Below, piece by piece: positions 51,600 to 60,737 of a DNA stretch of 64,000 nt. The DNA comes from Chloroflexota bacterium (GTDB lineage: Bacteria; Chloroflexota; Anaerolineae; Promineifilales; Promineifilaceae). The stretch lies in contig JAKEFB010000036.1 in NCBI GenBank assembly GCA_022616275.1, positions 43,308-107,307 on the forward strand, given 5' to 3'. The notes under the pieces were generated by a model that was not told the DNA's origin, made no database searches, and saw only the letters and a program-made list of their open reading frames with translations. The position numbers and the translations under genes were made by a program. How positions within the stretch are numbered: position 1 is the stretch's first letter; every line of letters begins with the position of its first letter.

Positions 51600-53264
51600 T
51601 TATTGAGGCTGCGCGGCCGCTACCTGGGCCGCCGTTTCCAACGAGGGGGCGCGGACGATAAGCGTATCGCTACCCGTATGGTAAAAGCAAACGACATTAA
51701 CCGTTTGCCAGCACGTGCTGCCATCCGGCTGGGAAAGCCGCTGCGTGCCATAACTTCTGTCGGCATACACGGCGTAAGCGTTGGCAAATTCACTGCTGTC
51801 GTTAAAAGTGTCCCAGGTCTGGCGCAGCACCATGACGATGTCGTCGCTCTCTTCGTGCCAGTAAACGGCAAACAGGTCACCTCCCCAACCGGTAGCGGCC
51901 ACGTTCACCGTATTTTCTTCCAGGCGCTGCCGCAGGTATTCGCGCAGGAAAAATTCCCCAAAAACCTCCTGCTCAATGAGCGTCCAGCCCACGCCCAGCG
52001 TGTCAGTCAAAGGGGCCAGGGCGACAATTTGCGGATCGTCGCCGGCCAGGTAGCGGTCCGGGTGGAGAATTTGCTCGGTCGAAGTCGGTCGGTCGGCCCA
52101 GGCTGCGTTCACCCCTGCCCAGCCACTGCGCTGATAAATAGTCTGGACAAACTCCAGCCCATCTACGTAAGCAAACAGGAAAGCGCGGACCAGCGCCGGG
52201 GGCATGTATTCGACCTCGCGCGGCCGGTAACGGTTGGCCAGGTTATAAATGTCAATCAGCTCGGCCGTCGTAAAGAACCCCTGGTCAATGTACAGTTGCT
52301 GGATTAGCTCGGCCTCCCCCTCGGCCATCGCCCGCAGGGCCATTGCGCCCTCGTAATTCTGGGCCGCCTCGGCCGGGAACTCCAGGCCAAAATGCTGGTC
52401 TTGTAAAGCGTGCATAAACTCGTGGGCGTGGATCCACTGTTCCAGGGCATTGACCTCGTCGTCGTCGCTGACGACCACAAACTCCTTCGTGGCCGGATCG
52501 TAGAAGCCGGCAATATTCTCACCCAGGTAACGGTAGGAAAGCTCGTACAGGTCAATGTTGCGCGGCGCAAAGTCAAAGGCGTTCAACACGATAATATCTC
52601 GTTCGGCCTCCTCCGGTGAGTAATAGAAGCCGGCTTGCAGCCGCTGGCGGAGTTCCGACCGGCTAAGCAACGTCGGTTCAATCGGCTCCAGGGGGGCCAG
52701 ACCCCGAATGAGCGTGACGTTGCCTTCTACCGTGCTCCAGACAGGCGCGTGGCGGGCCAGCAATTCACGGTCTGTTACCTTGACGGTGATGGGCTCAGAA
52801 GAAATAACGTCGCCCTTCCGGTTGGAGACGGTCACGACCAGCCGGTGGATACCGCCGTAGTTGGGCGTCCAGAGCTGGGTCAGCGTGGCTTCCGTCTGGC
52901 CGTTGCCGTTGTTCGTGCCAATGACCTGGCCGTTGGACATAAAACTGACCGGGCCAACCCCATCGGCGTCACTCACCGCCACGACTACTTCAAGCGAATC
53001 TTTCAGGTCTATAGCCACGTCGGCGGCCGGGTTTAAGACGGTGACGGTGAAGGGCAAGGGCGTGGCCGTGGGGGTGGGCGTCGTGTCCGGCGTCTCCTCG
53101 GCCGCCAGGGCGGCTGTTGGGATTAACGTCGGTAGCCCGTCGTTACCGGCGGAGCCCAGGGCAAAGATGCCGGCCACAACCAGGAGAAAAATGATAACCG
53201 CCACGGCAACAACGCCGCCGACGATAATAGAACCTTGTGACTTTCTACCGCTGTTTTGTCTCAT
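51600..53264 (-). CDS. Membrane-anchored putative metalloprotease, paralogue A
   Basis: 554 residues from ATG at 53264, 9 bases after GGGAG; GTG at 53270 is the alternative. One N-terminal membrane helix (about 12-38, IIVGGVVAVAVIIFLLVVAG). After a Thr/Pro linker comes an Ig-like domain (about 75-165) and then a zincin-like domain with HEFMH (H281, E282, H285) in a HAHEFMHALQDQHF context and a helix AEGEAELIQQLY near 315 that may give the third ligand. The ending TLIVRAPSLETAAQVAAAQ is shared with the two paralogues upstream. Protease activity is inferred from the motif; I do not recognise the family. Confidence 0.8.
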   Translation of the reverse strand: MRQNSGRKSQGSIIVGGVVAVAVIIFLLVVAGIFALGSAGNDGLPTLIPTAALAAEETPDTTPTPTATPLPFTVTVLNPAADVAIDLKDSLEVVVAVSDADGVGPVSFMSNGQVIGTNNGNGQTEATLTQLWTPNYGGIHRLVVTVSNRKGDVISSEPITVKVTDRELLARHAPVWSTVEGNVTLIRGLAPLEPIEPTLLSRSELRQRLQAGFYYSPEEAERDIIVLNAFDFAPRNIDLYELSYRYLGENIAGFYDPATKEFVVVSDDDEVNALEQWIHAHEFMHALQDQHFGLEFPAEAAQNYEGAMALRAMAEGEAELIQQLYIDQGFFTTAELIDIYNLANRYRPREVEYMPPALVRAFLFAYVDGLEFVQTIYQRSGWAGVNAAWADRPTSTEQILHPDRYLAGDDPQIVALAPLTDTLGVGWTLIEQEVFGEFFLREYLRQRLEENTVNVAATGWGGDLFAVYWHEESDDIVMVLRQTWDTFNDSSEFANAYAVYADRSYGTQRLSQPDGSTCWQTVNVVCFYHTGSDTLIVRAPSLETAAQVAAAQPQ

Positions 53265-53355
53265 GTGCACTTGCTCCCTTTAGATTAGGTTTCACTAACG
53301 TAATTATGGTTCAGGACCCCAAACGGGCAACGTGAAATAAGTACCGTAGTGGCGC

Positions 53356-53405
53356 GGCAACCGGGCGAAACCCCAGTCGCGACCAGTTTCGTGTTTTCGG
53401 TTGCC
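53356..53405 (-). terminator. Imperfect hairpin after paralogue B
   Basis: GGCAACCG/CGGTTGCC and CGAAAC/GTTTCG form a two-part stem around a 14-base loop, directly after the stop of the minus-strand gene at 53412. A downstream U-run is lacking. Confidence 0.4.
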
Positions 53406-53411
53406 TCGCCC

Positions 53412-54905
53412 TTACCCTTGTTGAGCCGCTACGGCTGCGGCCGTGGCCAGGTCTGGCACACGGACGATCAACGTCTCGTTGTCGAGCCGGTAAAGACAAA
53501 TCACGTCGCCACCCTGCCAGCACTGCCCGCCGTCCGGCTGGCTCTGGGCGGCGCTGCCGAACAAGGCCGCCGGGTAAGCGGCGTAGGCGTTGGCAAACTC
53601 GTCGCCATCGGCCGCCGTGTCCCAGGCCAGCCGCAAGAGCATGACCAGCGACTGCCTGTCTTCATTCCAGTAAACGGCGTACCGGTCGCCGCCCCAGCCG
53701 GTGGCGGCCGTCTCCACGGCGCTTTCGTCCAACTGCTGCGCCAGATACTGGCGCAGGAAAAATTCACCAAAAATATCCTCGTCCACCTGTTGCCAGCCTG
53801 CGCCCAACGTCTCGGTCAACGGGGCCAGCGCCACCACCTGGGGTGCGTCGCCGGCCAGGTAGCGGTCTGGATGAAGAATGTGCTCCGTCGTTTGTGGTGG
53901 GTTCTCCCACGCTTCGTTGACCGATTCAAAGCCACCCGCTTCGTACAACGCCTGGACAAATTCCAGGCCGCTGATATAAGGGAACTCCAGGTTGCGGGCC
54001 AGGATGGGCGGGCCGCTGTCCAGGACGGTGGTGTCCACCTCGCCGGCGGCCTCCAGAATTTCCCCCAACTCTGCCTGGCTGAAGTACCCGCCAAACAGGT
54101 AAAGAGTTTGGACCAGCGTGGCATCGCCTTCGGCCAGCGCGCGTAGGGCAAAGCTGGCCTCTGAGTCCAGCATCTCGTCGTCCAGCAAGTCCAGGTTAAA
54201 ATGCTGGTCTTGCAGAGCGTGGACGTATTCGTGGGCGTGCGTCCATTGCTCCAGGACGTCAAATTCGTCGTCGTCACTAATGACGACAAATTCGTTCGTT
54301 TCCGGGTCGTAATAACCTGCTACCTGTTCCGTGTACAGGTCCAGGGTGAAGGTGTAAAGGTCAAAATCGGCCGCCAGGAAGTCGAAGGCGCTCAGGGCAA
54401 TGGCGTCGTTCCGGGATTCTTCGGGGCTGTAATCTTCGGCCAGGTCGGCCTCCAACTGCTGGCGCAGCCCGGCTACCGTCAGCAACGTCGGTACGACTGG
54501 TTCCAGCGGCTCCAGGCCCCGGATTTCGACCACGTTAGCCTCTATCTCGGCCCGCTCGTCGGCGTGTGGATCCTCGACCGGCGGTGAGGTCGGCGAGGGT
54601 TCTTCGGCCTCGATGGGTGTCGGGCTGGCCGGCGGCCGGCTGGTGGCCGTGCTCTCTACGGTCGTGGTTGGCGAGGGTAAGGGTGTCGCTGTAGCTCGCG
54701 TGGGACTGGGCCGAGGGCTGGCGGCGCCCATGGTCGTGAAGACGACGGTCGAGACGCCGCTTGTCGAAGCAGCGGAGATACCCAAAAACAGGCTGGCCAG
54801 CACCAGCACTCCCACGGCCAGGCAGCCACACAGGGTAAGCAGGCCCAGGAAGCCGACGATCCACCCCCATAGGGGCAATTCAAAACGGTTGGTTGAGTCG
54901 CTCAT
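53412..54905 (-). CDS. Membrane-anchored putative metalloprotease, paralogue B
   Basis: 497 residues. One membrane helix near 12-45 (WGWIVGFLGLLTLCGCLAVG) is followed by a Thr/Pro/Ser linker to about 120, with no Ig-like domain. The catalytic-type region has HEYVH (H225, E226, H229) in HAHEYVHALQDQHFNLD, and AEGDATLVQTLY about 35 residues on. It shares FGEFFLRQYLAQQLDE, ATGWGGDRYAVYWNED and LIVRVPDLATAAAVAAQ with its neighbours. Its start lies one base from the stop of paralogue C, so the two are cotranscribed. The intact motif suggests an active enzyme. Confidence 0.8.
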   Translation of the reverse strand: MSDSTNRFELPLWGWIVGFLGLLTLCGCLAVGVLVLASLFLGISAASTSGVSTVVFTTMGAASPRPSPTRATATPLPSPTTTVESTATSRPPASPTPIEAEEPSPTSPPVEDPHADERAEIEANVVEIRGLEPLEPVVPTLLTVAGLRQQLEADLAEDYSPEESRNDAIALSAFDFLAADFDLYTFTLDLYTEQVAGYYDPETNEFVVISDDDEFDVLEQWTHAHEYVHALQDQHFNLDLLDDEMLDSEASFALRALAEGDATLVQTLYLFGGYFSQAELGEILEAAGEVDTTVLDSGPPILARNLEFPYISGLEFVQALYEAGGFESVNEAWENPPQTTEHILHPDRYLAGDAPQVVALAPLTETLGAGWQQVDEDIFGEFFLRQYLAQQLDESAVETAATGWGGDRYAVYWNEDRQSLVMLLRLAWDTAADGDEFANAYAAYPAALFGSAAQSQPDGGQCWQGGDVICLYRLDNETLIVRVPDLATAAAVAAQQG

Positions 54906-54906
54906 C

Positions 54907-56718
54907 TTAGGGTGTGTTCCCCTGGGCCGCGGCCACGGCCGCCGCTATCTCCAGGCTGGGGGCGCGGACGACCAGGCTGTGTCCGCCTAACTGGTAAAAG
55001 CAGATCACCGTCTCTCCCTGCCAGCAGCGGCCGCCATCTGGCTGAAGCTGGCCGGCGCCCTCGAAGCGAAGCCCCAGGTAGTCGGTGAGGGCCGTGGCAA
55101 ACTCGCTGTGGTCGGCCGGCGTATCCCAGGCCAGGCGCAGCGCCATCATCAGCGCCTGGTCAGCTTCGTTCCAGTAGACGGCGTACCGGCCGCCGCCCCA
55201 GCCGGTAGCGGCCTGGTCTACTTCGTCGGGGGGAAGGTGCTGGGCCAGGTACTGGCGCAGGTAAAATTCGCCAAAAACGTCCTGGCCGATCAACTGCCAG
55301 CCCACGCCCAACGTCGTGTTCAGAGGCAGCAGTGTGACAGGCTGCGGCGGCTCGTTGGCCTGGTATTTCTCCGGATGCAAAATTTGCTCGGTCGAGGCGG
55401 GCAGCCTGGCCCACACGTCGTCCACCGCCGGAAAACCGGCCTGGCCATAGAAGAACTGGACAAAATTGGCACCGGCGCTATAGGCAAACTGGAAACGTTG
55501 CCCCAGGAAAGCCGGAGCACCGTCCAATAGCCCCGTTCCGGCCGAGGCCAGCCCGGCGTTAATGGCTTCCACTTCCTCGGCCGCCAGGTAATCGCCTTGT
55601 AAGTAAAGGCTTTGCACCAGGTTGGCTTCTCCCTCGACCAGGGCTCGCACGGCGAGTAGATTGTCTTCGTTCAGCCCGGCCAGGTTAAGCTCGTCTAAGG
55701 CAAACCGTTCCACCTGGATCTCGTGGGTAACGGTGTGAACCTGGCTCCACTGGCCGAACGGTTCCGCCACCTCGCCAGGCTGGTAGGCGAAGAAACTGTT
55801 GCTTTCCGGGGCGTAATAGCCGGTGACCTCGTTGGTCACCAGCCCGGTCACGAAGCCAAAAAGGTCGTAACCGGCCGGGACATAGTCAAAGGCGCTCAAA
55901 ACCAGGGCTTCGTTTTCTGCCTCCAGTCGGGTGTAAGCGTCGCCGGTCATCAAATTCTGGTGCAGGTCGCCAAAGTTCTGGGGAGCGGTGCCCCCAGGCT
56001 CAGGGCTGGGGGTGGCCGTAGCCGTGGCCGTGGCTACCGGCCCGCGAATCTCGATGACCGTCTGGGCCACCTCCTGCAACAAGGCTGCTTCCCGCTCTTC
56101 GTCGCTGGCGTAGCTGGCGGTCACTGTGACGGTAGATGGCTGGCTGGTCTGGCCGGTACTGTTTTTGGCTACGGCCGTAATGGTATAAGTCCCCTCGGCC
56201 GGTGGCGTCCACAGCGGGCGGGCCAGGAGCATGAGCTGGTTTTCACCCGGGCAACAATCCTGGGCTTCGTCGTTGACCGTCAGGGTAACGCCGGCTACGC
56301 CGGCCGGAGCATTGGCGGCAATCACTAGCTCCAGACTCTCGCCTGGCCTGACCGTCGTTCCATCCTTGGGCGAGAAGATAAGGACGTTCACGGCGTTGGT
56401 CTGCTCGGCCTGAGCCAGGATGGTCGCCTGGAGTTCAAGCTGGGCGTTGAGCGCCTGGATTTCCTGATTCTGGGTTCCGAGTTGGCCGGCCTGGCCGGCC
56501 GACTGGGTGGCCAGGTCGTCCCGCGTGGCGTTGGCGCTGTCCAGGGCCGCATTCCGCACTGTAACTTCGGAGGCCAGTTGGGTGCTGGTTGCCTGGGCCA
56601 CGGCTACGTTGTCCTGGAGGGTCTCGTTCCGGCCGGACAAAAAAACGATGGCCGCCGAGAGGACCAGCAGCAGGGCGAGGAAAGTCAGGAGAAAGGCGAT
56701 GGTGGCTGTTTGTTTCAT
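54907..56718 (-). CDS. Paralogue C with degenerate zinc motif (probable inactive homologue)
   Basis: 603 residues; ATG at 56718. An N-terminal membrane helix (TIAFLLTFLALLLVLSAAIV) is followed by a coiled coil (about 35-100, with SAGQAGQLGTQNQEIQALN) and an Ig-like domain (about 110-190). The protease-like domain aligns with paralogues A and B (FAYSAGANFVQFFYGQAG, FGEFYLRQYLAQHLPPDE, ATGWGGGRYAVYWNEAD). However, HExxH reads HTVTH: His328 and His332 remain but the catalytic Glu is Thr329. The EGEANLVQSLY helix is kept. It may therefore bind metal or substrate without cutting, perhaps regulating the other two. Confidence 0.8.
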   Translation of the reverse strand: MKQTATIAFLLTFLALLLVLSAAIVFLSGRNETLQDNVAVAQATSTQLASEVTVRNAALDSANATRDDLATQSAGQAGQLGTQNQEIQALNAQLELQATILAQAEQTNAVNVLIFSPKDGTTVRPGESLELVIAANAPAGVAGVTLTVNDEAQDCCPGENQLMLLARPLWTPPAEGTYTITAVAKNSTGQTSQPSTVTVTASYASDEEREAALLQEVAQTVIEIRGPVATATATATPSPEPGGTAPQNFGDLHQNLMTGDAYTRLEAENEALVLSAFDYVPAGYDLFGFVTGLVTNEVTGYYAPESNSFFAYQPGEVAEPFGQWSQVHTVTHEIQVERFALDELNLAGLNEDNLLAVRALVEGEANLVQSLYLQGDYLAAEEVEAINAGLASAGTGLLDGAPAFLGQRFQFAYSAGANFVQFFYGQAGFPAVDDVWARLPASTEQILHPEKYQANEPPQPVTLLPLNTTLGVGWQLIGQDVFGEFYLRQYLAQHLPPDEVDQAATGWGGGRYAVYWNEADQALMMALRLAWDTPADHSEFATALTDYLGLRFEGAGQLQPDGGRCWQGETVICFYQLGGHSLVVRAPSLEIAAAVAAAQGNTP

Positions 56719-56771
56719 CGTTTGTACTGCCCGGTATGCTACACGAGGTCAGAGGGGGGGTCAAGGAGATG

Positions 56772-56799
56772 GATTTTGGATTTTAGATTTTGGATTGGG
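56772..56799 (+). repeat. Heptamer array GATTTTG
   Basis: Units GATTTTG, GATTTTA, GATTTTG, GATTGGG. It is the reverse complement of the arrays at 4464 and 10340. Located between paralogue C and the small lipoprotein gene. Confidence 0.8.
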
Positions 56800-56875
56800 G
56801 CTATTCCTGGTGACTGGGGTCATGATGGCTCGTGCCGGACGGCACTACCGGGCGGCCGCCGGCTCTGCTACCATT

Positions 56876-56906
56876 AGCTGAAAGCTGGTAGCTAATGGCT
56901 GACAGC
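56876..56906 (+). repeat. Heptad-spaced AGCT array
   Basis: AGCTGAA, AGCTGGT, AGCTAAT, GGCTGAC, AGC: AGCT words every seven bases. CCATTAGCT/AGCTAATGG within it can pair. It ends shortly before the ribosome site of the lipoprotein gene. Confidence 0.65.
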
Positions 56907-56926
56907 TATTTACAAGGAGACAAGAA

Positions 56927-57601
56927 ATGAAGAAAAACCATACCATTCCCGCCCTGACCCTATTCCTGAGCTTGTTATGGCTGGCGCCGCTGGCCTGCGG
57001 GCCGGGTGGCGCGGCGCTGGTGACGCCGCCGCCGGGGGCTGTCGAGACCGCTCAGGCCGCTGGCCAACAAGGAGGGTCTGGGCTCCAGACGGCCGCCGCC
57101 GTCGCCACGACGCAGGGGGGAAACGCGCTGGCTACTATCCAGGCCATTGGCACGCCGAACATCAATGCCCTGCAAGAAAAGCTGGCCGGGATTCAACCGG
57201 ACGCAAACGGCAATTTCACGGTGACCATTACCGACGACGAGGTGAACCAGGTTATCCTCGCCCAGCAACAACTGGCCGGGAACCAGCAAACCGCGCTGCA
57301 AAACCCGCTGGTGACGTTCATCGGCGGCAACATTGTCCTGACTGGCGACGTAACTCAGCCTATTGTCGCGCCTCTAGCTGTCGTGTTCCGGCCGGCGGTC
57401 GTAGACGGTGTGCTCCAGTTTGAGCTGATCAGCGCCACGCTCGGCAGCATCCAGGTGCCGGAGACACTCCTGGCCGGGGCAGAAAGCACGCTGAATAGTT
57501 CGCTGGGCCAGGCCCTGAACCAGATGCCGGCCGGCGTACAACTGCAAGAAATCCTTATGGGTGAGGGAACCATGACCATTACCGGCCGCCAGACACAATA
57601 G
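56927..57601 (+). CDS. Small lipoprotein of unknown function
   Basis: 224 residues; ATG follows AAGGAGACAAGAA. A signal sequence ends in lipobox LAPLAC (Cys near 24). A Gly/Ala/Thr-rich stretch (about 30-75) precedes a compact domain with alternating strands (NFTVTITDDEVNQVILAQQ, VTFIGGNIVLTGDVTQP, LQFELISATLGSIQVPETLL, LMGEGTMTITGRQ). This strand order resembles lipid-binding domains of the DUF2140/DUF2993 type, but the likeness is weak. The gene is alone between convergent and divergent units. Confidence 0.7.
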   Translation: MKKNHTIPALTLFLSLLWLAPLACGPGGAALVTPPPGAVETAQAAGQQGGSGLQTAAAVATTQGGNALATIQAIGTPNINALQEKLAGIQPDANGNFTVTITDDEVNQVILAQQQLAGNQQTALQNPLVTFIGGNIVLTGDVTQPIVAPLAVVFRPAVVDGVLQFELISATLGSIQVPETLLAGAESTLNSSLGQALNQMPAGVQLQEILMGEGTMTITGRQTQ

Positions 57602-57656
57602 AGGCACGATATGGCACTTTACTACGGGCCCACTTGTGGATGACTCCTAACGCCCG

Positions 57657-59471
57657 CTAAATGCTAACTTCCTTGAGACTGGTGGCCAGGCGGGTGAGTA
57701 ACGCTCGCAACTCGGCCGTTTCGTCGCCGTCCAGGGTTGCCCAGGGTCCGTAGAAGTAGCGGTTGGTCAGGCTTTCGGCCTGCTCGCGGAATTGCCGGCC
57801 GGCCCGACTCAATTGGTAGGTCCCGTTGCCGGGCGACTCTATCCAGCCTTGCTGCGCCAGCTCGTCGAGTACCCTGGCGTAGAGCGCTTCCTCCTGGTCA
57901 CGGCGCTCGGCCATTTCGGCGGCGCTTTTCACCTCGCCTTGCCAGAGCAGGGTAAAGAACTCCCAGGCGTGGGCAGCCAGGCCATAGGGCTGCCAGGCGG
58001 CCAGGTGGGCGTCGTCACGGAAGGCGTTCAGGCTGTCCAGGCTCATGTCAATCGTTCCCAGGGTCGAGACCTCCAGCGGCGGCTGGTAAGTGAATCGCTG
58101 CAGGCACCAGGTCCCCGGTGGTTCCTGCGCCTGGAAGCACGCTTCGATCACCCGTTTCAAGAGGGCAGCCAGACGCTCCAGATCGGCCGCCGGGAAGGAA
58201 CTGGCCACCACTTCTTCCACCTCGGCCAGCCGGCGGTAAAAGCTGCGGTTTAGGCCGTCTTCGATGGCTCGGCCGTTTTCGGTAAGTGTGTAGGCGCCGT
58301 TGCCAGTGGAGGCCAGCAACCCTTTTTCGGCCAGCGTCTCGACATAACCATTCCAGCGCTCGATCCGGCCGTAAGGGAAGCGGCGGGCCATCATGGCGGG
58401 CGAGAACGGCTCCGGGGCCAAGAAATAGGCGTACAACAGACAAAAGGGCAGGCCAGGTTGGGCGATGCCGGCCGCCTCGATGGCTGGGACTACCGTCTGG
58501 CGTGTCACCGCGCCAATACTTTGGGAGAGCTGGTTGGCCAGCGGCCAGAGGTCAATGCGGGCGGCAGCCACCTGGTCGGCGGTCATTTCCTGGAGCCGGT
58601 TGTTGAAACGGGCCAGCAAATCGGCCAGCTCAGCCTGTTCGGCTGTCGAAAGCGCCTGCCAGGGCGCGTCGTAATAATGCCTGGTGGTCTCTTCGACCGC
58701 TTCGCGGAGCAGGCGGCCGGCCTCGGTAATTTGGTAGCGGCCGTCTACCTCCTCTACCCACCCCCGTGCCGCCAGCTCTTGCAAAGCAGCGGCGTAACTA
58801 TCGGCCGTGTGTTCGCGGAAGGATAGCTGCTCGGCCAACGCAGCCAGGGTGTTGGCTTCGTCGCGCCAGACGAAAGTGAACGCTTCCCAGGCCTGGCCGC
58901 TGATACCGTGCGGCTGCCAGGCGGCCAGGTGGCTGTCATCGCGATAAAGGCCCAGGTCGGTCAGGTACTGGTCAATCCGCACCGCCGCCGGGGCGTCCAG
59001 TCCAGGGTCTACGGAGCGGCTGTAGTGCAAATGTCTCTTGCCGGCCGGCTCCGGGGCGCTTTCCACGGCCGCTCTCACTCGTTGCAGCAGCCCGGCCAGC
59101 CGTTCCAGCTCGGCCGGGGGTAAGGGGTCCAGCCGGGCAATGGCCTGGCGGGCCGCTTCAAAGAAGCCCTCGACGCCGGCGCGCCCGCTGGCAGTGAGAC
59201 GATAGGCGCCGTCCCCGGCGGTTTCCAGGAAGCCCCGGCCGGCGGCTTCGGCCAGCCCCTTCTCCCGGTTGGCCAGGGTGAAATAGGGGAAAAAGCTGTG
59301 GAGGTAAGCGGCCGTCACTGGCTCCGGGTAGCGGCTGCGGGCGACGTTGGACACGTACCAATCTGCGCCCTGCATGCCGGCCGCTTCCAAGACCGGCGCA
59401 GCGGCCGGGCCGTAATGAGGGGCCAGGGCCTGGTTGCCCTGCTGGACAAGCGTGTGAAAATCGGTTGTCAT
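57657..59471 (-). CDS. Internally duplicated winged-helix-like protein
   Basis: 604 residues from ATG at 59471, after GGAAGG; the in-frame start at 59561 lies inside the upstream gene. Two halves of about 290 residues are clear copies: GLYRDDSHLAAWQPHGISGQ (about 195) and FRDDAHLAAWQPYGLAAHAW (about 485) match, as do GRYQITEAGRLLREAVEETT and GTYQLSRAGRQFREQAESLT. Each half contains short winged-helix-like units ending with a GxYxLTxxGR motif. No enzyme motif is seen. It follows the ArsR-type regulator by 46 bases on the same strand and is probably in its operon. The function is unknown. Confidence 0.75.
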   Translation of the reverse strand: MTTDFHTLVQQGNQALAPHYGPAAAPVLEAAGMQGADWYVSNVARSRYPEPVTAAYLHSFFPYFTLANREKGLAEAAGRGFLETAGDGAYRLTASGRAGVEGFFEAARQAIARLDPLPPAELERLAGLLQRVRAAVESAPEPAGKRHLHYSRSVDPGLDAPAAVRIDQYLTDLGLYRDDSHLAAWQPHGISGQAWEAFTFVWRDEANTLAALAEQLSFREHTADSYAAALQELAARGWVEEVDGRYQITEAGRLLREAVEETTRHYYDAPWQALSTAEQAELADLLARFNNRLQEMTADQVAAARIDLWPLANQLSQSIGAVTRQTVVPAIEAAGIAQPGLPFCLLYAYFLAPEPFSPAMMARRFPYGRIERWNGYVETLAEKGLLASTGNGAYTLTENGRAIEDGLNRSFYRRLAEVEEVVASSFPAADLERLAALLKRVIEACFQAQEPPGTWCLQRFTYQPPLEVSTLGTIDMSLDSLNAFRDDAHLAAWQPYGLAAHAWEFFTLLWQGEVKSAAEMAERRDQEEALYARVLDELAQQGWIESPGNGTYQLSRAGRQFREQAESLTNRYFYGPWATLDGDETAELRALLTRLATSLKEVSI

Positions 59472-59517
59472 GTTACCCTTCCTGTGTAGAACAATTTTGA
59501 AAATCGTTCCACAACTC

Positions 59518-60594
59518 CTAGCCCAATAAAAAGTCGGCGATGGTCCGCAACGTCTCTTCAATGCGCGCCGGGTTCAGACGGTAGCACTTGGCCCCCTCGC
59601 GGCGGCGCTCGGCGACATAGCCAGTGGCGCTGAGCTGTTGCAAGTGGCGGGAGGCGGCCGACTGGCTGAGTCCCAGGCGTTCGATAATGTCCGGGGCGCA
59701 CAGCTCGCCCTGCTCCCGGAGCAAGACCAGGATGCGCAGCCGGGTGTCGTCTGCCAGCGCGTTCAGCCGGACCAACAACTCGGAACGGCTTAAATCAGGG
59801 GCTTGCAGCCCGCTGCCCTGGGGCAGGCGCGCCCCAAAAATCAGCCACATCGTCTCCCCGGCGGCAAACTTAGACAGGTAAGGCCCGATGTGGGCCGAAG
59901 GAACCAGGATAACCCGGCCGGTTTTTTCCAGGCTGCTTTTCCACCAGCCGCTTAATTCCTGGTTGGTGATAAGGCGGGCCGCCTCCAGCGTGGTCAGGCT
60001 GGAATAGTCCATTTGCTGGAAAGCCTCGACCGAGGCCTGGAGCATCGGCCGGACACGGGCCCACTCGGCCGCCAGGAGGTCGTCCCACATCCGGCGCAGA
60101 TGAGAGACGATGAGATCTTGCATGGCCGGGGGGTCGTTGAGCAGGGCGTGGGCTTCCCGTTCCAGCTCAGGGTCTACCTCGGAAAAGCGCCGCTGCAAGT
60201 AGCTGACGAAGAACGCCGGGTCGGCCAGCAATTCCTGGGGGTCGGCCGTCACGCCGGGCATGTCCGGCATGGGTTCAGTGTAGATGGCCAGGAGCCGGTC
60301 GCGTAGCGCGGCCGGCTCCTGGGCGGCCAGGTCATCCAGGTAAGTTTCAAAGCTGGGCCAGCTTCGCTGTGGGGTCACGACGTAAAAAAAGCCGACGAAG
60401 ACCAACTGGTTGGTATGCAGCCGGCCGGCCGGCAGGGAGGCGGCCGTCGTTGTCACCCAATCGCTCAGGCCAGACAGCTTCTCGGTCCGGTTGAGGAGCA
60501 TCAGGCTGTTCAGGGCGTTGTGGGCCGGCTCCAACGCCACCTTGAGGTTGTTTTGAGGCAGGGTCAGGATAAATTCGGGATCGGGGGCAGTCAT
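59518..60594 (-). CDS. ArsR-family transcriptional regulator with large N-terminal domain
   Basis: 358 residues from ATG at 60594; upstream in-frame codons overlap a palindrome. The N-terminal 260 residues form a helical domain of the DUF5937 type (VALEPAHNALNSLMLLNRTE, WPSFETYLDDLAAQEP). The C-terminal 80 residues are an ArsR winged helix: LNALADDTRLRILVLLREQG and LGLSQSAASRHLQQLSATGY. No metal-binding cysteine cluster is seen, so it probably answers to another ligand. The perfect palindrome 14 bases before its start is its likely operator, so autoregulation is expected. Confidence 0.88.
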   Translation of the reverse strand: MTAPDPEFILTLPQNNLKVALEPAHNALNSLMLLNRTEKLSGLSDWVTTTAASLPAGRLHTNQLVFVGFFYVVTPQRSWPSFETYLDDLAAQEPAALRDRLLAIYTEPMPDMPGVTADPQELLADPAFFVSYLQRRFSEVDPELEREAHALLNDPPAMQDLIVSHLRRMWDDLLAAEWARVRPMLQASVEAFQQMDYSSLTTLEAARLITNQELSGWWKSSLEKTGRVILVPSAHIGPYLSKFAAGETMWLIFGARLPQGSGLQAPDLSRSELLVRLNALADDTRLRILVLLREQGELCAPDIIERLGLSQSAASRHLQQLSATGYVAERRREGAKCYRLNPARIEETLRTIADFLLG

Positions 60595-60607
60595 AGTTAT
60601 TCTTTTT

Positions 60608-60641
60608 ATGCATATTACCCGGTTAAGCGGGTAATATGCAT
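60608..60641. promoter_or_regulatory. Palindromic operator of the ArsR-type regulator
   Basis: Two perfect inverted arms, ATGCATATTACCCG and CGGGTAATATGCAT, separated by GTTAAG. Dimeric ArsR proteins bind such palindromes. It lies between the regulator and the divergent cNMP-binding gene, so it may influence both. Confidence 0.75.
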
Positions 60642-60664
60642 AAGAGTAGTAGGAAATTGGCTCT

Positions 60665-60691
60665 TTGTCAAGAGGCAACTCGCGATATAAT
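60665..60691 (+). promoter_or_regulatory. Candidate promoter of the cNMP-binding gene
   Basis: TTGTCA (60665-60670), a 15-base spacer and consensus TATAAT (60686-60691), about 47 bases before the ATG at 60738. The ArsR-type palindrome lies just upstream. Confidence 0.5.
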
Positions 60692-60737
60692 CAGGTTGCT
60701 GGTTGTCCTGTTTCTTTCAATACAAGGAGTGAGTCCC

